Positions 18,750 through 28,098 of a stretch of 64,000 nt of DNA are shown here, piece by piece (the stretch's first letter is position 1; every line of letters starts with the position of its first letter). Under the pieces are notes generated by a model that made no database searches, was not told the DNA's origin, and was given only the letters and a program-made list of their open reading frames with translations. The stretch comes from Pontibacter burrus (GTDB taxonomy: Bacteria; Bacteroidota; Bacteroidia; Cytophagales; Hymenobacteraceae). The stretch covers positions 1-64,000 of the forward strand of contig NZ_JAAGWD010000003.1 in NCBI RefSeq assembly GCF_010686685.1, written 5' to 3'. A program made the position numbers and the translations under genes.

Positions 18750-19736
18750 TTATCTGCCTCGTTTCGGACCTGATGTGCTTTTGCGTGTTGCAGCACTGCT
18801 TCTGTTGCCAGTTGGTTTGGTTGTCCGGCTGCTGCCGCGGGTACCTTTGGCGCTGGATGCACCACCTTTTTTAGGTCCGCTTTCTTTTGGTTTGCTCTTG
18901 CCGATGCGTGGCGTACTGCCAACTTTGGCTACTTTAATACCAGTGCTTTGTTTTGCACCATCTTTCTTGCCGGCACGGTCAGAACTATAGTTGGAGCCGC
19001 GTTCTCTGCTGCTTTCTGTTCTTGCAACTTTGCTATCGACTATGTTACGCAGATGTTGGACCTCGGTGCCGTTTAGCGTGCGCCAGTGCCCGCTTGCCAG
19101 TTTTGCCAGCGTAATGTTCTCGATGCGGATGCGCTGCAGGTGTACTACCTTATAGCCCAGGTTCTCGCACAGCATTTTCAGGTTATGGTTGGTGCCAGGA
19201 GTAAGTACAATCCTGAATCGGGTAGAGGCTTCTTTCGAGATAAAGGTCTTCTGTAGTTTTTCACCTTTCTCGTCTTCGCCGCCGCCAATCAGCTTGGCTA
19301 TAAACTCCGGCGAGATGATCTTGTCTACGGTTACAATGTATTCTTTCTCAAAGCGGTTGTCGAGGCGGGTAATTTTGCGCACCAGTTCTGTGTCGTTGCT
19401 CAGGATTACAAGCCCTTCGTGATCGCGCTCCATGTAACCGGCAGGCTCCAGCGAGGCAGGGTAGTTAATCGCACGCACCACATTGTCGCGTATGGCAGGG
19501 TCCGACTTGGCCGACATACCCACTGGCTTGTTCACTACCAGGAAAGCAGGCAACTCTTCACGTACACGCAGTATCTGGTCATCAATACGAACTTTATCTT
19601 TAGCCGTAACCAGCACACCAGGTGCAGGCAATTTACCATTAACCGTTACACGCTCTTCTTCTATCAGTCTGTCGGCTTCGCGGCGGGAGCAAAAACCACT
19701 ATCGCTGATGAATTTATTTAATCTTTTAGGTTCCAT
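18750..19736 (-). CDS. RluF-like pseudouridine synthase paralogue, catalytic Asp replaced
   Basis: 328 residues with an S4 RNA-binding domain at the N-terminus (KRLNKFISDSGFCSRREADRL-type), a pseudouridine synthase core, and a basic low-complexity tail (about 240-328). It aligns position for position with the downstream paralogue (20512-21492), but the catalytic motif GRLD (100-103) reads GYME here, so the universally required Asp is Glu103 and the Arg is Tyr101. This predicts loss of pseudouridine synthase activity with retained rRNA binding. Promoter element TAATTTTG at 19796-19803. Pseudoenzyme status is inference from the residues. Confidence 0.85.
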   Translation of the reverse strand: MEPKRLNKFISDSGFCSRREADRLIEEERVTVNGKLPAPGVLVTAKDKVRIDDQILRVREELPAFLVVNKPVGMSAKSDPAIRDNVVRAINYPASLEPAGYMERDHEGLVILSNDTELVRKITRLDNRFEKEYIVTVDKIISPEFIAKLIGGGEDEKGEKLQKTFISKEASTRFRIVLTPGTNHNLKMLCENLGYKVVHLQRIRIENITLAKLASGHWRTLNGTEVQHLRNIVDSKVARTESSRERGSNYSSDRAGKKDGAKQSTGIKVAKVGSTPRIGKSKPKESGPKKGGASSAKGTRGSSRTTKPTGNRSSAATRKSTSGPKRGR

Positions 19737-19795
19737 AATGTAGGTGGCGTATGGTATTGGTACTAGTTTAAGCCTACGCCAGTTTTAGCAGGTTG

Positions 19796-19803
19796 CAAAA
19801 TTA
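19796..19803 (-). promoter_or_regulatory. Promoter -7 element of the pseudouridine synthase paralogue
   Basis: TAATTTTG on the minus strand matches TAnnTTTG, 60 bases upstream of the ATG at 19736. No clear -33 TTG is visible. Confidence 0.45.
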
Positions 19804-20000
19804 CAAGAAAAGGATGGGTTTACCTTTCTTTGAACTATGAATTATCAAGTTTGCATGTTTTGGCAAGAGAGGTTTATCAGTAATATCGTTTGTTATTCCA
19901 AGCAAACTTGTTGAGTCTATAATAGTTCTTCTTCTTTGTCATCCTGAGCGAAGTCGAAGGATCTTACGTGTCCTATAGCTAACTATAGCTGGCATTTGCC

Positions 20001-20366
20001 ACAAGCAGTTTGTGCTATAGTTGCTTTTCATCCTGGGAGCTTTACTCACCTACCGTTTTATAGTTGCTTTGGTGCGCTCACGGCCGCGGGGCCCCGTCTT
20101 CGGGCATCGCGCGGCTTTCGCTTCCTTGGCTCCTTCGTCGCCATGCCTGACGGCACCGGAACCTCTCGAGGCGCTCAACCCAAAGACTGAGATCTTTCGA
20201 TAGCTAACCTATAGTTTGTTGGAGTAGCTATAGTTGCATGGCCTTTCTGGGGTGGTAATTCCTAGGGCCAGGCTGCGCCTGCCTGCTCGTAGTCTGTAAC
20301 TATAGAACGAAAGCTCAACTATAGCTATAGCAGAAATTCCCCTCTTGGGAGGGGTAGGGGTGGGTT
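20001..20366 (-). repeat. Four-copy structured repeat, copy C
   Basis: Same module as copies A, B and D; core 20067-20189. Here the left stem arm is GTCTTCGGG against CCCAAAGAC: a C-A mismatch if the plus strand were the RNA, but a G-U pair on the minus strand, which favours a minus-strand transcript. The loop shares its 3' half (GCCTGACGGCACCGGAACC) with copy A but has a different 5' half. Ends in GGGAGGGGTAGGGGTGGG (20347-20364). The flanks hold GTCATCCTGAGCGAAGTCG near 19938 and a GGAGAGGGCTGGGGTGAGG block near 20454. The 19737-20511 spacer has no supported gene. Confidence 0.85.
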
Positions 20367-20511
20367 ATCTCGCAACTATAGAACCATAGCTCAAACTATA
20401 GCAATAGCAGAAAGGCTCCCTCTCTTGTTTTGGGGTAGGGCCCCTCGATAAAAGGAGAGGGCTGGGGTGAGGTAAAAGCTACGGGTTGCAAACCCACGCC
20501 AGTGAAATGTA

Positions 20512-21492
20512 TTACCTGCGTTTACTGCCGCCACTTCTGCCGCCGGACCTGCCGCCTGTGTTGCCTTTTGAAGCGCCACGCGAACCCCTGTTGCTTGATG
20601 ATGACTTGGGTATGTCACGCTTGCTGCTGGCCGGTTTGCCACCACTTTTTGGAGTACTGCCCGGGCGTGACGGTTTTCCGCTGAACGATGTACCACCGCG
20701 CGGTTTGGGCTTGTTGCTTTTAACTGGCGCACTGCCTTCCCGCGAGCCTGCTGCTTTTTTGGCAGTAGCACCCGTTTCTGTTTTAGCAGAGCTTTCTACT
20801 AACCGCATCATTTCAGCGATTTCGGTTTCTGTCATTTCGCGCCACTGGCCCAGCGGGATCTTATTGATAGACAGGTGCATGATACGAATGCGCTGTAAGG
20901 TTTGTACCTCGTAGCCCAGCGTTTCGGTCATGCGGCGTATCTGGCGGTTCATACCTTGTGTCAGGATAATCCGGAACTTGTTTGGTCCCAGCTGCTCTAC
21001 AAAGCACTTTCGGGTGTTCACACCGAGAATCGAAACGCCATTGCTCATGCGCTCTACAAAACTCTGGTTAATAGGTTTATCAACCGTAACTATGTATTCT
21101 TTCTCGTGGTTGTTACCAGCCCGCAGAATCTTGTTTACGATGTCGCCGTTGTTGGTCAGGATAATAAGTCCTTCAGAATCCTTATCGAGGCGACCTACCG
21201 GGAAAATACGCTCTGGATAGTTTACAAAGCTGATGATGTTGTCGCGCTGCGAACGGTCGGTAGTGGTTTCGATGCCGGGCGGTTTGTTGAGCAGCAGGTA
21301 AACTGGCTCTATGGTGTCTGCTTCAATTAAATTGCCATCAACACGCACTTTATCCCTAGCGGTAACTTTAGCCCCAACCTCTGGCTGCTTCCCATTTACG
21401 GTTACACGGCCTTGCTCAATCAGTTTGTCGGCCTCGCGGCGCGAGCAGATACCGGAATCGCTTATAAATTTATTTAATCTGGTGGCTTCCAT
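20512..21492 (-). CDS. rluF: 23S rRNA pseudouridine synthase RluF-type
   Basis: 326 residues. N-terminal S4 domain (about 4-50), RsuA/RluB/E/F-type catalytic core with intact motif GRLDKDSEG, catalytic D103, and a Ser/Gly/Lys/Arg-rich disordered tail (about 250-326) that is common in Bacteroidota members. In E. coli RluF modifies U2604 of 23S rRNA; the exact target here is inferred from family. Lies upstream in transcription of the inactive-looking paralogue, with repeat copy C between them. Promoter element at 21542-21549. Confidence 0.88.
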   Translation of the reverse strand: MEATRLNKFISDSGICSRREADKLIEQGRVTVNGKQPEVGAKVTARDKVRVDGNLIEADTIEPVYLLLNKPPGIETTTDRSQRDNIISFVNYPERIFPVGRLDKDSEGLIILTNNGDIVNKILRAGNNHEKEYIVTVDKPINQSFVERMSNGVSILGVNTRKCFVEQLGPNKFRIILTQGMNRQIRRMTETLGYEVQTLQRIRIMHLSINKIPLGQWREMTETEIAEMMRLVESSAKTETGATAKKAAGSREGSAPVKSNKPKPRGGTSFSGKPSRPGSTPKSGGKPASSKRDIPKSSSSNRGSRGASKGNTGGRSGGRSGGSKRR

Positions 21493-21541
21493 AGGGTAGG
21501 CTTTAATTGTACAGCGTTGTATGTATGCGCTGTTTAAAAAT

Positions 21542-21549
21542 CAAAGTTA
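21542..21549 (-). promoter_or_regulatory. rluF promoter -7 element
   Basis: TAACTTTG on the minus strand, exact match to TAnnTTTG, about 50 bases before the ATG at 21492. The -33 element is not evident. Confidence 0.5.
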
Positions 21550-21606
21550 CTGAAAAGGTAGTTTAAACCGCCTCTGTTACGATAGATTGAGGTCGTAAAA
21601 ATAAAG

Positions 21607-21647
21607 AAGGCAGTAAAACAGCTTCTGTACCGCCGTTTTACTGCCTT
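21607..21647 (-). terminator. Terminator of brnQ
   Basis: Perfect 13-bp stem AAGGCAGTAAAAC / GTTTTACTGCCTT with a 15-base loop, 23 bases after the brnQ stop codon at 21670. Confidence 0.75.
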
Positions 21648-21669
21648 GTAAATTTTGAGCTATAGTTTC

Positions 21670-23010
21670 CTACTCATTTGCTACTGCAACAGTAGTGCTA
21701 CGCAATGAGACCAAGTACCCAATAAAGCCACCAACTATAGCCGGAAGAAGCCAGCCCAGGCCCAGGCTATAAAGCGGAAGATAGTCTGCAAAGAAGTTGC
21801 TGATAGATGTTTCTATTCCGCCAGCGCTGATGCCTTCTACTAAACTAACGATAGCTGTAAACAGCACCGACCAGGTATAAACGCTGTTACGTTTTCCAAA
21901 CACCGCGCCTAGCAAAGTAAGTCCGATCAGCACGATCACGATAGGGTAGATGGCTACCAAAACCGGTACCGAGAATGAGATGATCTGGGTAAGCCCGACA
22001 TTTGAGATCAGTGCGCTAACTATAGTTAAGATCAACACATACGATTTATAAGAGATAGAAGGGCGGATTCTGTTAAAGTAAGCAGAACAGGCAACTACCA
22101 ACCCGATACTTGTAGTCAAGCAGGCAAACAGCACAGCAAAACCTAACACCACATTGCCATAAATGCCAAACTGCATTTGCGTAACACCTGTCAGAATCTT
22201 ACCGCCATTGTCCAGGTAACCCAGCGCATCCACGCTTGTAGCACCGGCATAAGATAGGCCCACATAAACTATAGCCAGACCAGCAGCAGCAATCAACCCG
22301 GCATAGGTACATATCTTGGCAATAGTGCCTGTATTTTCAACACCTTTTGCCCTGATCGATTCGATAATGATCAAACCAAACACAACCGCGCAGATGGTAT
22401 CCATGGTTAAATAGCCTTCCTGGAAACCTTTAAAGAAAGGAGCTGCCTCGTAAGATGCCAGCGGCGTTTGTATATTGCCCAACGGATTTGTTACTGTAAC
22501 TGCCAGTAAACCCAGCAAAATAAACAGCAGCACAGGCGTCAGTATTTTTCCGATACGGTCCACTACTTTGCCCGGGTTCAGAGCCAGCCAATAGGTAATG
22601 GCGAAGAATATAACCGAATATAAAATCATGCCCCATGGCGAGTTACGCAATCCTTCTGACAGGAAAGGCGTGATGCCTATTTCATAAGAAACTGTACCGG
22701 TACGTGGCACTGCAAACAGAGGGCCTATAGTTAAGTAAATGATGATCGGGAATATCAACCCAAAAGCCGGATGCACCCTGGATGAAATAGCCTGAATATC
22801 TTCGTTTTTTGATACACCAATCGCAACAACGCCCAACAAGGGCAGCCCTACGCCGGTAAGCAGAAATCCGGTAATGGCCTCAAACAGATTGGTGCCGGAA
22901 GCCTGGCCAAGCGATAAAGGAAAAATCAGGTTGCCAGCGCCAAAAAAAACAGCAAATAGCATTAAACCAATAACAAGCGTGTCTTTGGGGGAGAAATTAG
23001 AATTTTTCAA
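21670..23010 (-). CDS. brnQ: Branched-chain amino acid carrier BrnQ
   Basis: 446 residues, about 12 hydrophobic helices, matching the LIVCS family of sodium- or proton-coupled symporters for Leu, Ile and Val. The signature GAGNLIFPLSLGQASG follows the first helix. The start is a TTG at 23010: the first membrane helix begins at residue 11, so no later start is possible. A TAATTTTG element overlaps the start region and could be a promoter for a near-leaderless transcript, but this is uncertain. Single gene with its own terminator. Confidence 0.92.
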   Translation of the reverse strand: MKNSNFSPKDTLVIGLMLFAVFFGAGNLIFPLSLGQASGTNLFEAITGFLLTGVGLPLLGVVAIGVSKNEDIQAISSRVHPAFGLIFPIIIYLTIGPLFAVPRTGTVSYEIGITPFLSEGLRNSPWGMILYSVIFFAITYWLALNPGKVVDRIGKILTPVLLFILLGLLAVTVTNPLGNIQTPLASYEAAPFFKGFQEGYLTMDTICAVVFGLIIIESIRAKGVENTGTIAKICTYAGLIAAAGLAIVYVGLSYAGATSVDALGYLDNGGKILTGVTQMQFGIYGNVVLGFAVLFACLTTSIGLVVACSAYFNRIRPSISYKSYVLILTIVSALISNVGLTQIISFSVPVLVAIYPIVIVLIGLTLLGAVFGKRNSVYTWSVLFTAIVSLVEGISAGGIETSISNFFADYLPLYSLGLGWLLPAIVGGFIGYLVSLRSTTVAVANE

Positions 23011-23206
23011 AATTATAGGGTTGGTATTAACTTACATTCTACCTGCAATTAAACACTCAAAACTTCAAAATCCTACAAAAAGAAGACATTTTAGTGTAGG
23101 TACAATGAATTTTGTTCGTGGTAATGCGCTGAAAATGTGAATTATGAAAATAGGAAATAAGTAAGTATCCCTGCCGGCACCTGTAAATTTGTACCGGCAG
23201 AAATAA

Positions 23207-24127
23207 CTATAGTTGTCCCTGTGTTACCATGCTTTCAGGGTTCGTAACCTGAGGATGCAGGGTGGCTGGCGGAAGTGCCAGCAGCGGTACCTGCGGATGG
23301 GCTGTGATCCTGCCGGTTACGCTTTTATCCAGCAGTCTTTCCAGCATTGTATGTTTCTGCGGGATCAGCACCAGCAGGTCTGCTTTTTCGGTGCGTATAA
23401 AATCCTGTATCCCCTGGGCCACATTTTCCTTTACATCAAAATTGAAAGTGTAAGGTATCTCTTTAAACTGCTCTGTAAGAAGCTGGAGCGGGTAAGTGGC
23501 GTCAAAGGTCTGTTGTTGTGTTTCGTTCCGGTAGAGGTGTAGCACCTGCAGGTTTGCCTTAAAGGTCTTAACAAAATCGCTCACAAAACGCAGATCTGCC
23601 CTGGCTTGTATCTTACTCAGATTAATGGCAAAAACTATCGTTGCAAACTGGTTAAAAGTTAAACCACTAGGCACAGCCAGCACCGGTACCCGGCTCTTTT
23701 GCATCACCGAAATAGTGGTACTGCCAAGCAACGCCTGGCTCACAGCTTCGCCGCCCTGCATACCCATTACAACCAGGTCTATAGTATAGCGGTCTATCGC
23801 TTCCAGAATCTTCTCATAAGAGCCACCCATTTTGGCAAAAGCTTTTATAGTTACACCGCTAAACCGGCCAGCCTCACCACTTTCTATCGTCAGGTTTTGA
23901 CGGGTTTGTTCGGCAAACTCCAGCAGCGATCTTCCTTTTCCTTCTTCCAGCGCCTGAGTCACATCTGCTGCGCTATGGGCAGCCGGCGGCGACATAATCG
24001 GGTAAAAGGCATGTATAAGGTATAGTTCTGCACCGGCTATGCGGGCTATCTCAAAAGCATAGTTCAGGGCGTTTTGGGCATTTTCAGAATAATCTACTGC
24101 TACTAATATCTTTTTCATCTCTGTCAT
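23207..24127 (-). CDS. Tandem universal stress protein
   Basis: 306 residues with two UspA domains, about 1-155 and 158-290. Each is an alpha/beta fold; the first has VVMGMQGGEAVSQALLGST, close to the ATP-binding GxxG-x9-G(S/T) pattern, while the second lacks a clear match. Such proteins respond to stress or energy state. The ATG at 24127 gives MTEMKKILVAVDYS; the next ATG at 24118 gives the more canonical MKKILVAVDYS and may be the true start. Promoter element TATTTTTG at 24173-24180. Cytoplasmic, monocistronic. Confidence 0.9.
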   Translation of the reverse strand: MTEMKKILVAVDYSENAQNALNYAFEIARIAGAELYLIHAFYPIMSPPAAHSAADVTQALEEGKGRSLLEFAEQTRQNLTIESGEAGRFSGVTIKAFAKMGGSYEKILEAIDRYTIDLVVMGMQGGEAVSQALLGSTTISVMQKSRVPVLAVPSGLTFNQFATIVFAINLSKIQARADLRFVSDFVKTFKANLQVLHLYRNETQQQTFDATYPLQLLTEQFKEIPYTFNFDVKENVAQGIQDFIRTEKADLLVLIPQKHTMLERLLDKSVTGRITAHPQVPLLALPPATLHPQVTNPESMVTQGQL

Positions 24128-24172
24128 GCTAAGTGTAGTTGGATGGTTGTAACTGCGTATTCAACCTTGATA

Positions 24173-24180
24173 CAAAAATA
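24173..24180 (-). promoter_or_regulatory. Universal stress gene promoter -7 element
   Basis: TATTTTTG on the minus strand, exact match to TAnnTTTG, about 46 bases before the ATG at 24127. The -33 position is not a clear TTG. Confidence 0.45.
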
Positions 24181-24241
24181 CAGCTTGCTTTAGCGGTAAA
24201 CGATGCCTTTGGTCAGCATGAAAGATGAGATAAATCAGCTT

Positions 24242-24281
24242 AAACAAAACGGGCCACCTTTGCAGGCAGCCCGTTTTGTTT
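24242..24281 (-). terminator. Terminator of the M28 peptidase gene
   Basis: Perfect 13-bp stem AAACAAAACGGGC / GCCCGTTTTGTTT with a 14-base loop, 20 bases after the stop codon at 24301. Confidence 0.85.
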
Positions 24282-24300
24282 ATTTGTATTGTTGTGGTGC

Positions 24301-25857
24301 TTAGTCCAGTCCGCCTTTGCGGGTTGGCTCTCTAAGCGCAGGCCAAGCAGTTGGCTCGCCTGTTCTTGGGTTAAGTGGTAAGTTAATACGCTCACGGTTT
24401 GCCAGTTCTGGTTCTTCGCTGGCTCTGTAAGCAAGTATCGCTACCAGAATAGCGTTGCTGCGCACATCGTCAAACACGATTTTGTCGTACGTGTCGCGGT
24501 TGGTGTGCCATGTATAGTTACCGTAAGACCAGCTCAAAGAGCTCAGCATAAACGCTGGAATACCGGCAGCTACGAAAGAAGCATGGTCAGAGCCACCACC
24601 ACCCGGGAAGCCAGGGTATTGCGTCTGGATTGAGCTGGTGATCTCTCTTGGAGCAGCGCTTAACCAGCGGCCCATAAAGTCGTAAGCGTGCAGGAAGCCC
24701 TGGCCAGAAATGTTGGCAACACGGCCGGTACCGTTATCCTGGTTAAATACAGCCTGTGTGTTTTTCACGATCTGTGGGTTATCAGCAACAAAAGCGCGTG
24801 AGCCGTTCAGACCCTGCTCTTCGCTACCCCAGTGGCCAGCCAGAATTGTACGCTTCGGGTTAGGATACATTTTCTTCAGGATGCGCATGGCTTCCATCAT
24901 AACTATAGTACCTGTACCGTTATCAGTTGCACCTGTACCACCATCCCACGAGTCGAAGTGAGCAGAAAGAATTACGTATTCATTTGGCTTCTCAGTACCT
25001 TTAATTTCAGCGATAGTGTTGAAAGCAGGTGCGTTCTTCAGGTTTTTAGATTCTGCCTGAATGTTGATCTGTGGCTTCTGGCCAGACTCTACCAGGCGGT
25101 ACAGCATGCCATAGTCTTCCAGTTCCATGTCAATTGAAGGCACTTTTTTAGTGTAAGCACCAAAAATCTTGTTCACACCAAAACCACCAGACCAGTTAGA
25201 AGTAACAATACCAGCTGCGCCAGCTTTCTCTAGTGCGGCAGGTAAAGTACGTGCGTTGTAACCGGTTTTTCTGATGCGCTCGTTCCAGGAATCGGTTGCA
25301 GCTTTGCGGGTCTCCTTCATTTTCTCAAGAGACTCTTTTGTAGCAAACTCTTCCCAGTTGTACTCAGGGCGGCCAGTTGGCTGGTTCATCGAGATCATTA
25401 CCAGTTTGCCTTTTACTGCAGGCAACCAGCGCTGGAATGCGATTGAATCCTGCACATCTGCAAGAATGATCAGCTCAGCAGTAACGCCTTTGCCTTTTGT
25501 GCCCGGGCTCCAGGCCAGTTGGGTAGCGTCCAAAGACTGCACACGTGGGTGTATCATAGATACGTTGGTAACGCCGCGTTGCCAGCCGCGCCACTCGCCC
25601 CATTTCTCGTTGCGGGCTTCGATGCCCCAGGTCTTATATTTGGCAACTGCCCAGTCGTGCGCTTTCTGCATTTCTGGTGTACCTACCAGACGTGGACCAA
25701 TGCCATCCATCAACTCGTGCGCCAGCACTTCTAGCTGCGAGTTTTCGGTGGCTTCTTTCACGATTTTTTCTACTACCGGGTCTTTCGGTCCCTGTGCGTG
25801 TGCCAGGCTACCCGACAAGAGGAGTAGTACCACGAAGGATTGTATTCTTCTCTTCAT
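24301..25857 (-). CDS. Secreted M28-family zinc aminopeptidase
   Basis: 518 residues with signal peptide (about 1-21, ending AHAQ). The catalytic M28 domain follows an inserted PA-like domain (about 120-260). Metal and catalytic motifs visible: SAHFDSWDGGTGATDNGTG (about 295-315), HWGSEEQGLNGS and, near the C-terminus, GGGGSDHASF, together supplying the His/Asp/Glu/Asp/His ligands of a two-zinc exopeptidase. Likely periplasmic peptide degradation. Monocistronic with a strong terminator. Confidence 0.92.
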   Translation of the reverse strand: MKRRIQSFVVLLLLSGSLAHAQGPKDPVVEKIVKEATENSQLEVLAHELMDGIGPRLVGTPEMQKAHDWAVAKYKTWGIEARNEKWGEWRGWQRGVTNVSMIHPRVQSLDATQLAWSPGTKGKGVTAELIILADVQDSIAFQRWLPAVKGKLVMISMNQPTGRPEYNWEEFATKESLEKMKETRKAATDSWNERIRKTGYNARTLPAALEKAGAAGIVTSNWSGGFGVNKIFGAYTKKVPSIDMELEDYGMLYRLVESGQKPQINIQAESKNLKNAPAFNTIAEIKGTEKPNEYVILSAHFDSWDGGTGATDNGTGTIVMMEAMRILKKMYPNPKRTILAGHWGSEEQGLNGSRAFVADNPQIVKNTQAVFNQDNGTGRVANISGQGFLHAYDFMGRWLSAAPREITSSIQTQYPGFPGGGGSDHASFVAAGIPAFMLSSLSWSYGNYTWHTNRDTYDKIVFDDVRSNAILVAILAYRASEEPELANRERINLPLNPRTGEPTAWPALREPTRKGGLD

Positions 25858-26101
25858 AGAGGTTAGATAAGGGTGATTAGTAATTAAGGTATTTGAATAG
25901 TTTAATGTTAGAGCTAAATTAAGAATAAAGGTTTAATTTATAAACCTGAATATTTATGACACTGTTGTTTTGCAGATACATCGCTGGTCTAACCTCTAAA
26001 ATATAGAAGTATTAGGGCGCAGGGAAACGATAAATTGTACTGCAGCAAAACTATAGTTGCTGTAATTAAGTGAAACTGTAATACCGTTCGTATAAGTAAC
26101 A

Positions 26102-26380
26102 ATGAATAACCCTGAGGAGAAGTACATGCTGGAATACGCGATGTTTGAGCGGCTGCCCTTCCGTAGCCAAACCGAAGCAATAGCAAAATATGGGAACATA
26201 CTTGCCAGGCGCCAGCACAACAAATGGCAGGTTACGCTCTATGAACTTCATAACACCTTTGTAGAACTATGGAGCGGTGAGCAGGTGCAGGTGTATAGTA
26301 CGTTTAAGAACTCGGCAAATAAAGTTGCCATTTTCGAGCCTTACCTGGATGCGGTAAATGTGTCTGGGCTGGAAAGATAG
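26102..26380 (+). CDS. Small protein of unknown function
   Basis: 92 residues, ATG start, no signal peptide or membrane segment, no motif I recognise. The composition is normal for a soluble protein (LPFRSQTEAIAKYGNIL, aromatic-rich centre). The frame is not overlapped by a better candidate and sits between an M28 peptidase and a cytochrome gene. Real-gene status is likely but unproven. Confidence 0.55.
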   Translation: MNNPEEKYMLEYAMFERLPFRSQTEAIAKYGNILARRQHNKWQVTLYELHNTFVELWSGEQVQVYSTFKNSANKVAIFEPYLDAVNVSGLER

Positions 26381-26485
26381 TTTTGCCTGTTACCCTTTTA
26401 CACAACAAAACAGGTGCAAAAACGGTATCGGATAGAGTGGCCTGTAGCATGTACGGAGCAAAGCATATGGTTTTACTTATATAAC

Positions 26486-26515
26486 TTGCAGGGCTACTTT
26501 TAAAGTATATTTTTG
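26486..26515 (+). promoter_or_regulatory. Promoter of the cytochrome c gene
   Basis: TTG (26486-26488), exactly 19 bases, TATTTTTG (26508-26515): a full match to the Bacteroidota sigma-A consensus. The start of transcription would be near 26522, giving a leader of about 40 bases. Confidence 0.75.
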
Positions 26516-26564
26516 TGTGCAATGCAAACCATTGAAGATCCGCAGAACATAAACTAAACAACGC

Positions 26565-27041
26565 ATGAAAAAATTATTTTATACTGTAACCTGCTGTGCG
26601 CTGCTTGCAGCTTGTGGTAACGATAAGTCTGAATACGATCGTTACTATGAGCAGGGCTACCGCGACTCTGTAGCTACTGCTATGGAAAATGCACCACCGC
26701 AAACTAAGACCGGCGCAACAACTGCTACCAACGAAATGACAGATTCTGCCGCTGCTCCAGCTAAACCAAAGAATGAGTACGAAGAGGTAGCAACCGCCCT
26801 GATGGCAAAATCGGACTGCCTGGCCTGCCATAAGGTAGAACAGAAAATTGTGGGGCCGTCTTATGCCGAAGTTTCTGCCAAGTATGAGTTCAATGACAAG
26901 AATGTTGATTACCTGACCAATAAAATTATTGCGGGTGGTTCCGGCGTATGGGGTCAGATTCCGATGCCTCCGCACCCGGATCTGAAAAAAGAAGACGCGC
27001 AGAATATTGCCCGTTACATCTTGTCGCTGAATAAGCAGTAA
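26565..27041 (+). CDS. Class I cytochrome c lipoprotein
   Basis: 158 residues. Lipobox LLAAC (Cys17), an acidic and Ala/Pro-rich linker to about 70, then a mono-heme domain with CLACH (C85, C88, H89) and a candidate axial Met134 in QIPMPPHP. The fold resembles cytochrome c551/c552-type electron carriers. Predicted to be membrane-tethered in the periplasm and to shuttle electrons to an oxidase or reductase not encoded here. Followed by a hairpin terminator at 27062-27101. Confidence 0.92.
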   Translation: MKKLFYTVTCCALLAACGNDKSEYDRYYEQGYRDSVATAMENAPPQTKTGATTATNEMTDSAAAPAKPKNEYEEVATALMAKSDCLACHKVEQKIVGPSYAEVSAKYEFNDKNVDYLTNKIIAGGSGVWGQIPMPPHPDLKKEDAQNIARYILSLNKQ

Positions 27042-27061
27042 AAGCAGTAAACTATAGTTTT

Positions 27062-27101
27062 AAGGCTGAAGATTGTACCAGGTTGGGCAGTTTTCAGCCT
27101 T
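27062..27101 (+). terminator. Terminator of the cytochrome c gene
   Basis: AAGGCTGAA (27062-27070) and TTCAGCCTT (27093-27101) with a 22-base loop, followed by TTCTTTT. A TTG-initiated extension of the next gene would run through this hairpin, which argues for the later start at 27130. Confidence 0.75.
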
Positions 27102-27129
27102 TTCTTTTGTATTTCCGTTTTTGTTGGGT

Positions 27130-28032
27130 ATGAACTTCAATGCAGGAATACAGACTAAAAAAGCAGAGCTAGTACTGGATGCCAACGCTATAGTTGGCGA
27201 AGGTCCGATCTGGCACCCGTCAGAAAATGTGCTCTATTGGGTAGATGTTGAAGGCCGGAATGTCCACATTTTTGATCCTGAAACCGGCAAAAACAAAACC
27301 TTTGATGTGAAGGAGCGGATCGGAACTATAGTTCTGTTGGAGCAGGGCGGGGCGCTGGTGGCCTTGCAAAACGGCATCCATCACATCGGCACCGAAACCG
27401 GGGAACTTACCTTTATAGCACATCCAATCCAGGAAAATGACATTCGGTTTAATGATGGCAAAAGCGACGCAGCTGGCAGGTTCTGGGTAGGAACGATGGC
27501 GCTGGATAAACGCAAAGGTGCTGCCGTACTTTTCCGCATGGATACTGATAAAACCATACACCAGATGCTCGATAACCTCACCATTTCCAATGGCATTGTG
27601 TGGGCTTCGGATAACAAAACCATGTATTTCATCGACACTCGAACTCAGCAGGTAAAGGCATTTGATTTTGACCTGGAAAGTGGCAACATCAGCAATGATA
27701 GGGTAGTGGTGGAGATAGATGAATCGGATGGCTCGCCTGACGGGATGGCAATAGATGAAAATGATAACCTCTGGATAGCCTTGCATAAAGGCGGGGCGGT
27801 TGTAAACTATAATCCTAAAACGGGAGAGCTGCTGCAGAAAATAACGGTGCCTGCTCCACAAACCACAGCCTGTGCCTTTGGCGGCAAAAACCTGGATACG
27901 CTCTACATTACAACCGGAACAGAAGGCCTTTCAGAAGAAGACTTAAAAAAGTATCCGGCGAGCGGTGGTATATTTGCCGTAAAACCAGGTGTGAAAGGTG
28001 TTCCGGCTAATTTCTGTAAGATCAAACTATAG
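27130..28032 (+). CDS. SMP-30/gluconolactonase-family lactonase
   Basis: 300 residues from the ATG at 27130; a longer frame from TTG at 27073 is rejected because it passes through the preceding terminator. A six-bladed beta-propeller with the SMP-30 motifs GEGPIWHPSENVLYWVDVEG near the N-terminus, RFNDGKSDAAGRFWVGTM in the middle and SPDGMAIDENDNLW later, which contain the metal-binding Glu, Asn and Asp. Known relatives hydrolyse sugar lactones such as gluconolactone; no signal peptide, so cytoplasmic. Followed by an alcohol dehydrogenase gene 66 bases on. Confidence 0.92.
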   Translation: MNFNAGIQTKKAELVLDANAIVGEGPIWHPSENVLYWVDVEGRNVHIFDPETGKNKTFDVKERIGTIVLLEQGGALVALQNGIHHIGTETGELTFIAHPIQENDIRFNDGKSDAAGRFWVGTMALDKRKGAAVLFRMDTDKTIHQMLDNLTISNGIVWASDNKTMYFIDTRTQQVKAFDFDLESGNISNDRVVVEIDESDGSPDGMAIDENDNLWIALHKGGAVVNYNPKTGELLQKITVPAPQTTACAFGGKNLDTLYITTGTEGLSEEDLKKYPASGGIFAVKPGVKGVPANFCKIKL

Positions 28033-28098
28033 TGTGGCAGCCTAAACAAATCAACTTTCATCCTGTTCATCAGAAACCATTAAAACAAACTATAAACT

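Noticed and set aside
27073..27129. Upstream TTG start for the SMP-30 gene
   Set aside because: The extra codons read through the cytochrome gene terminator hairpin; the ATG at 27130 gives a normal N-terminus.
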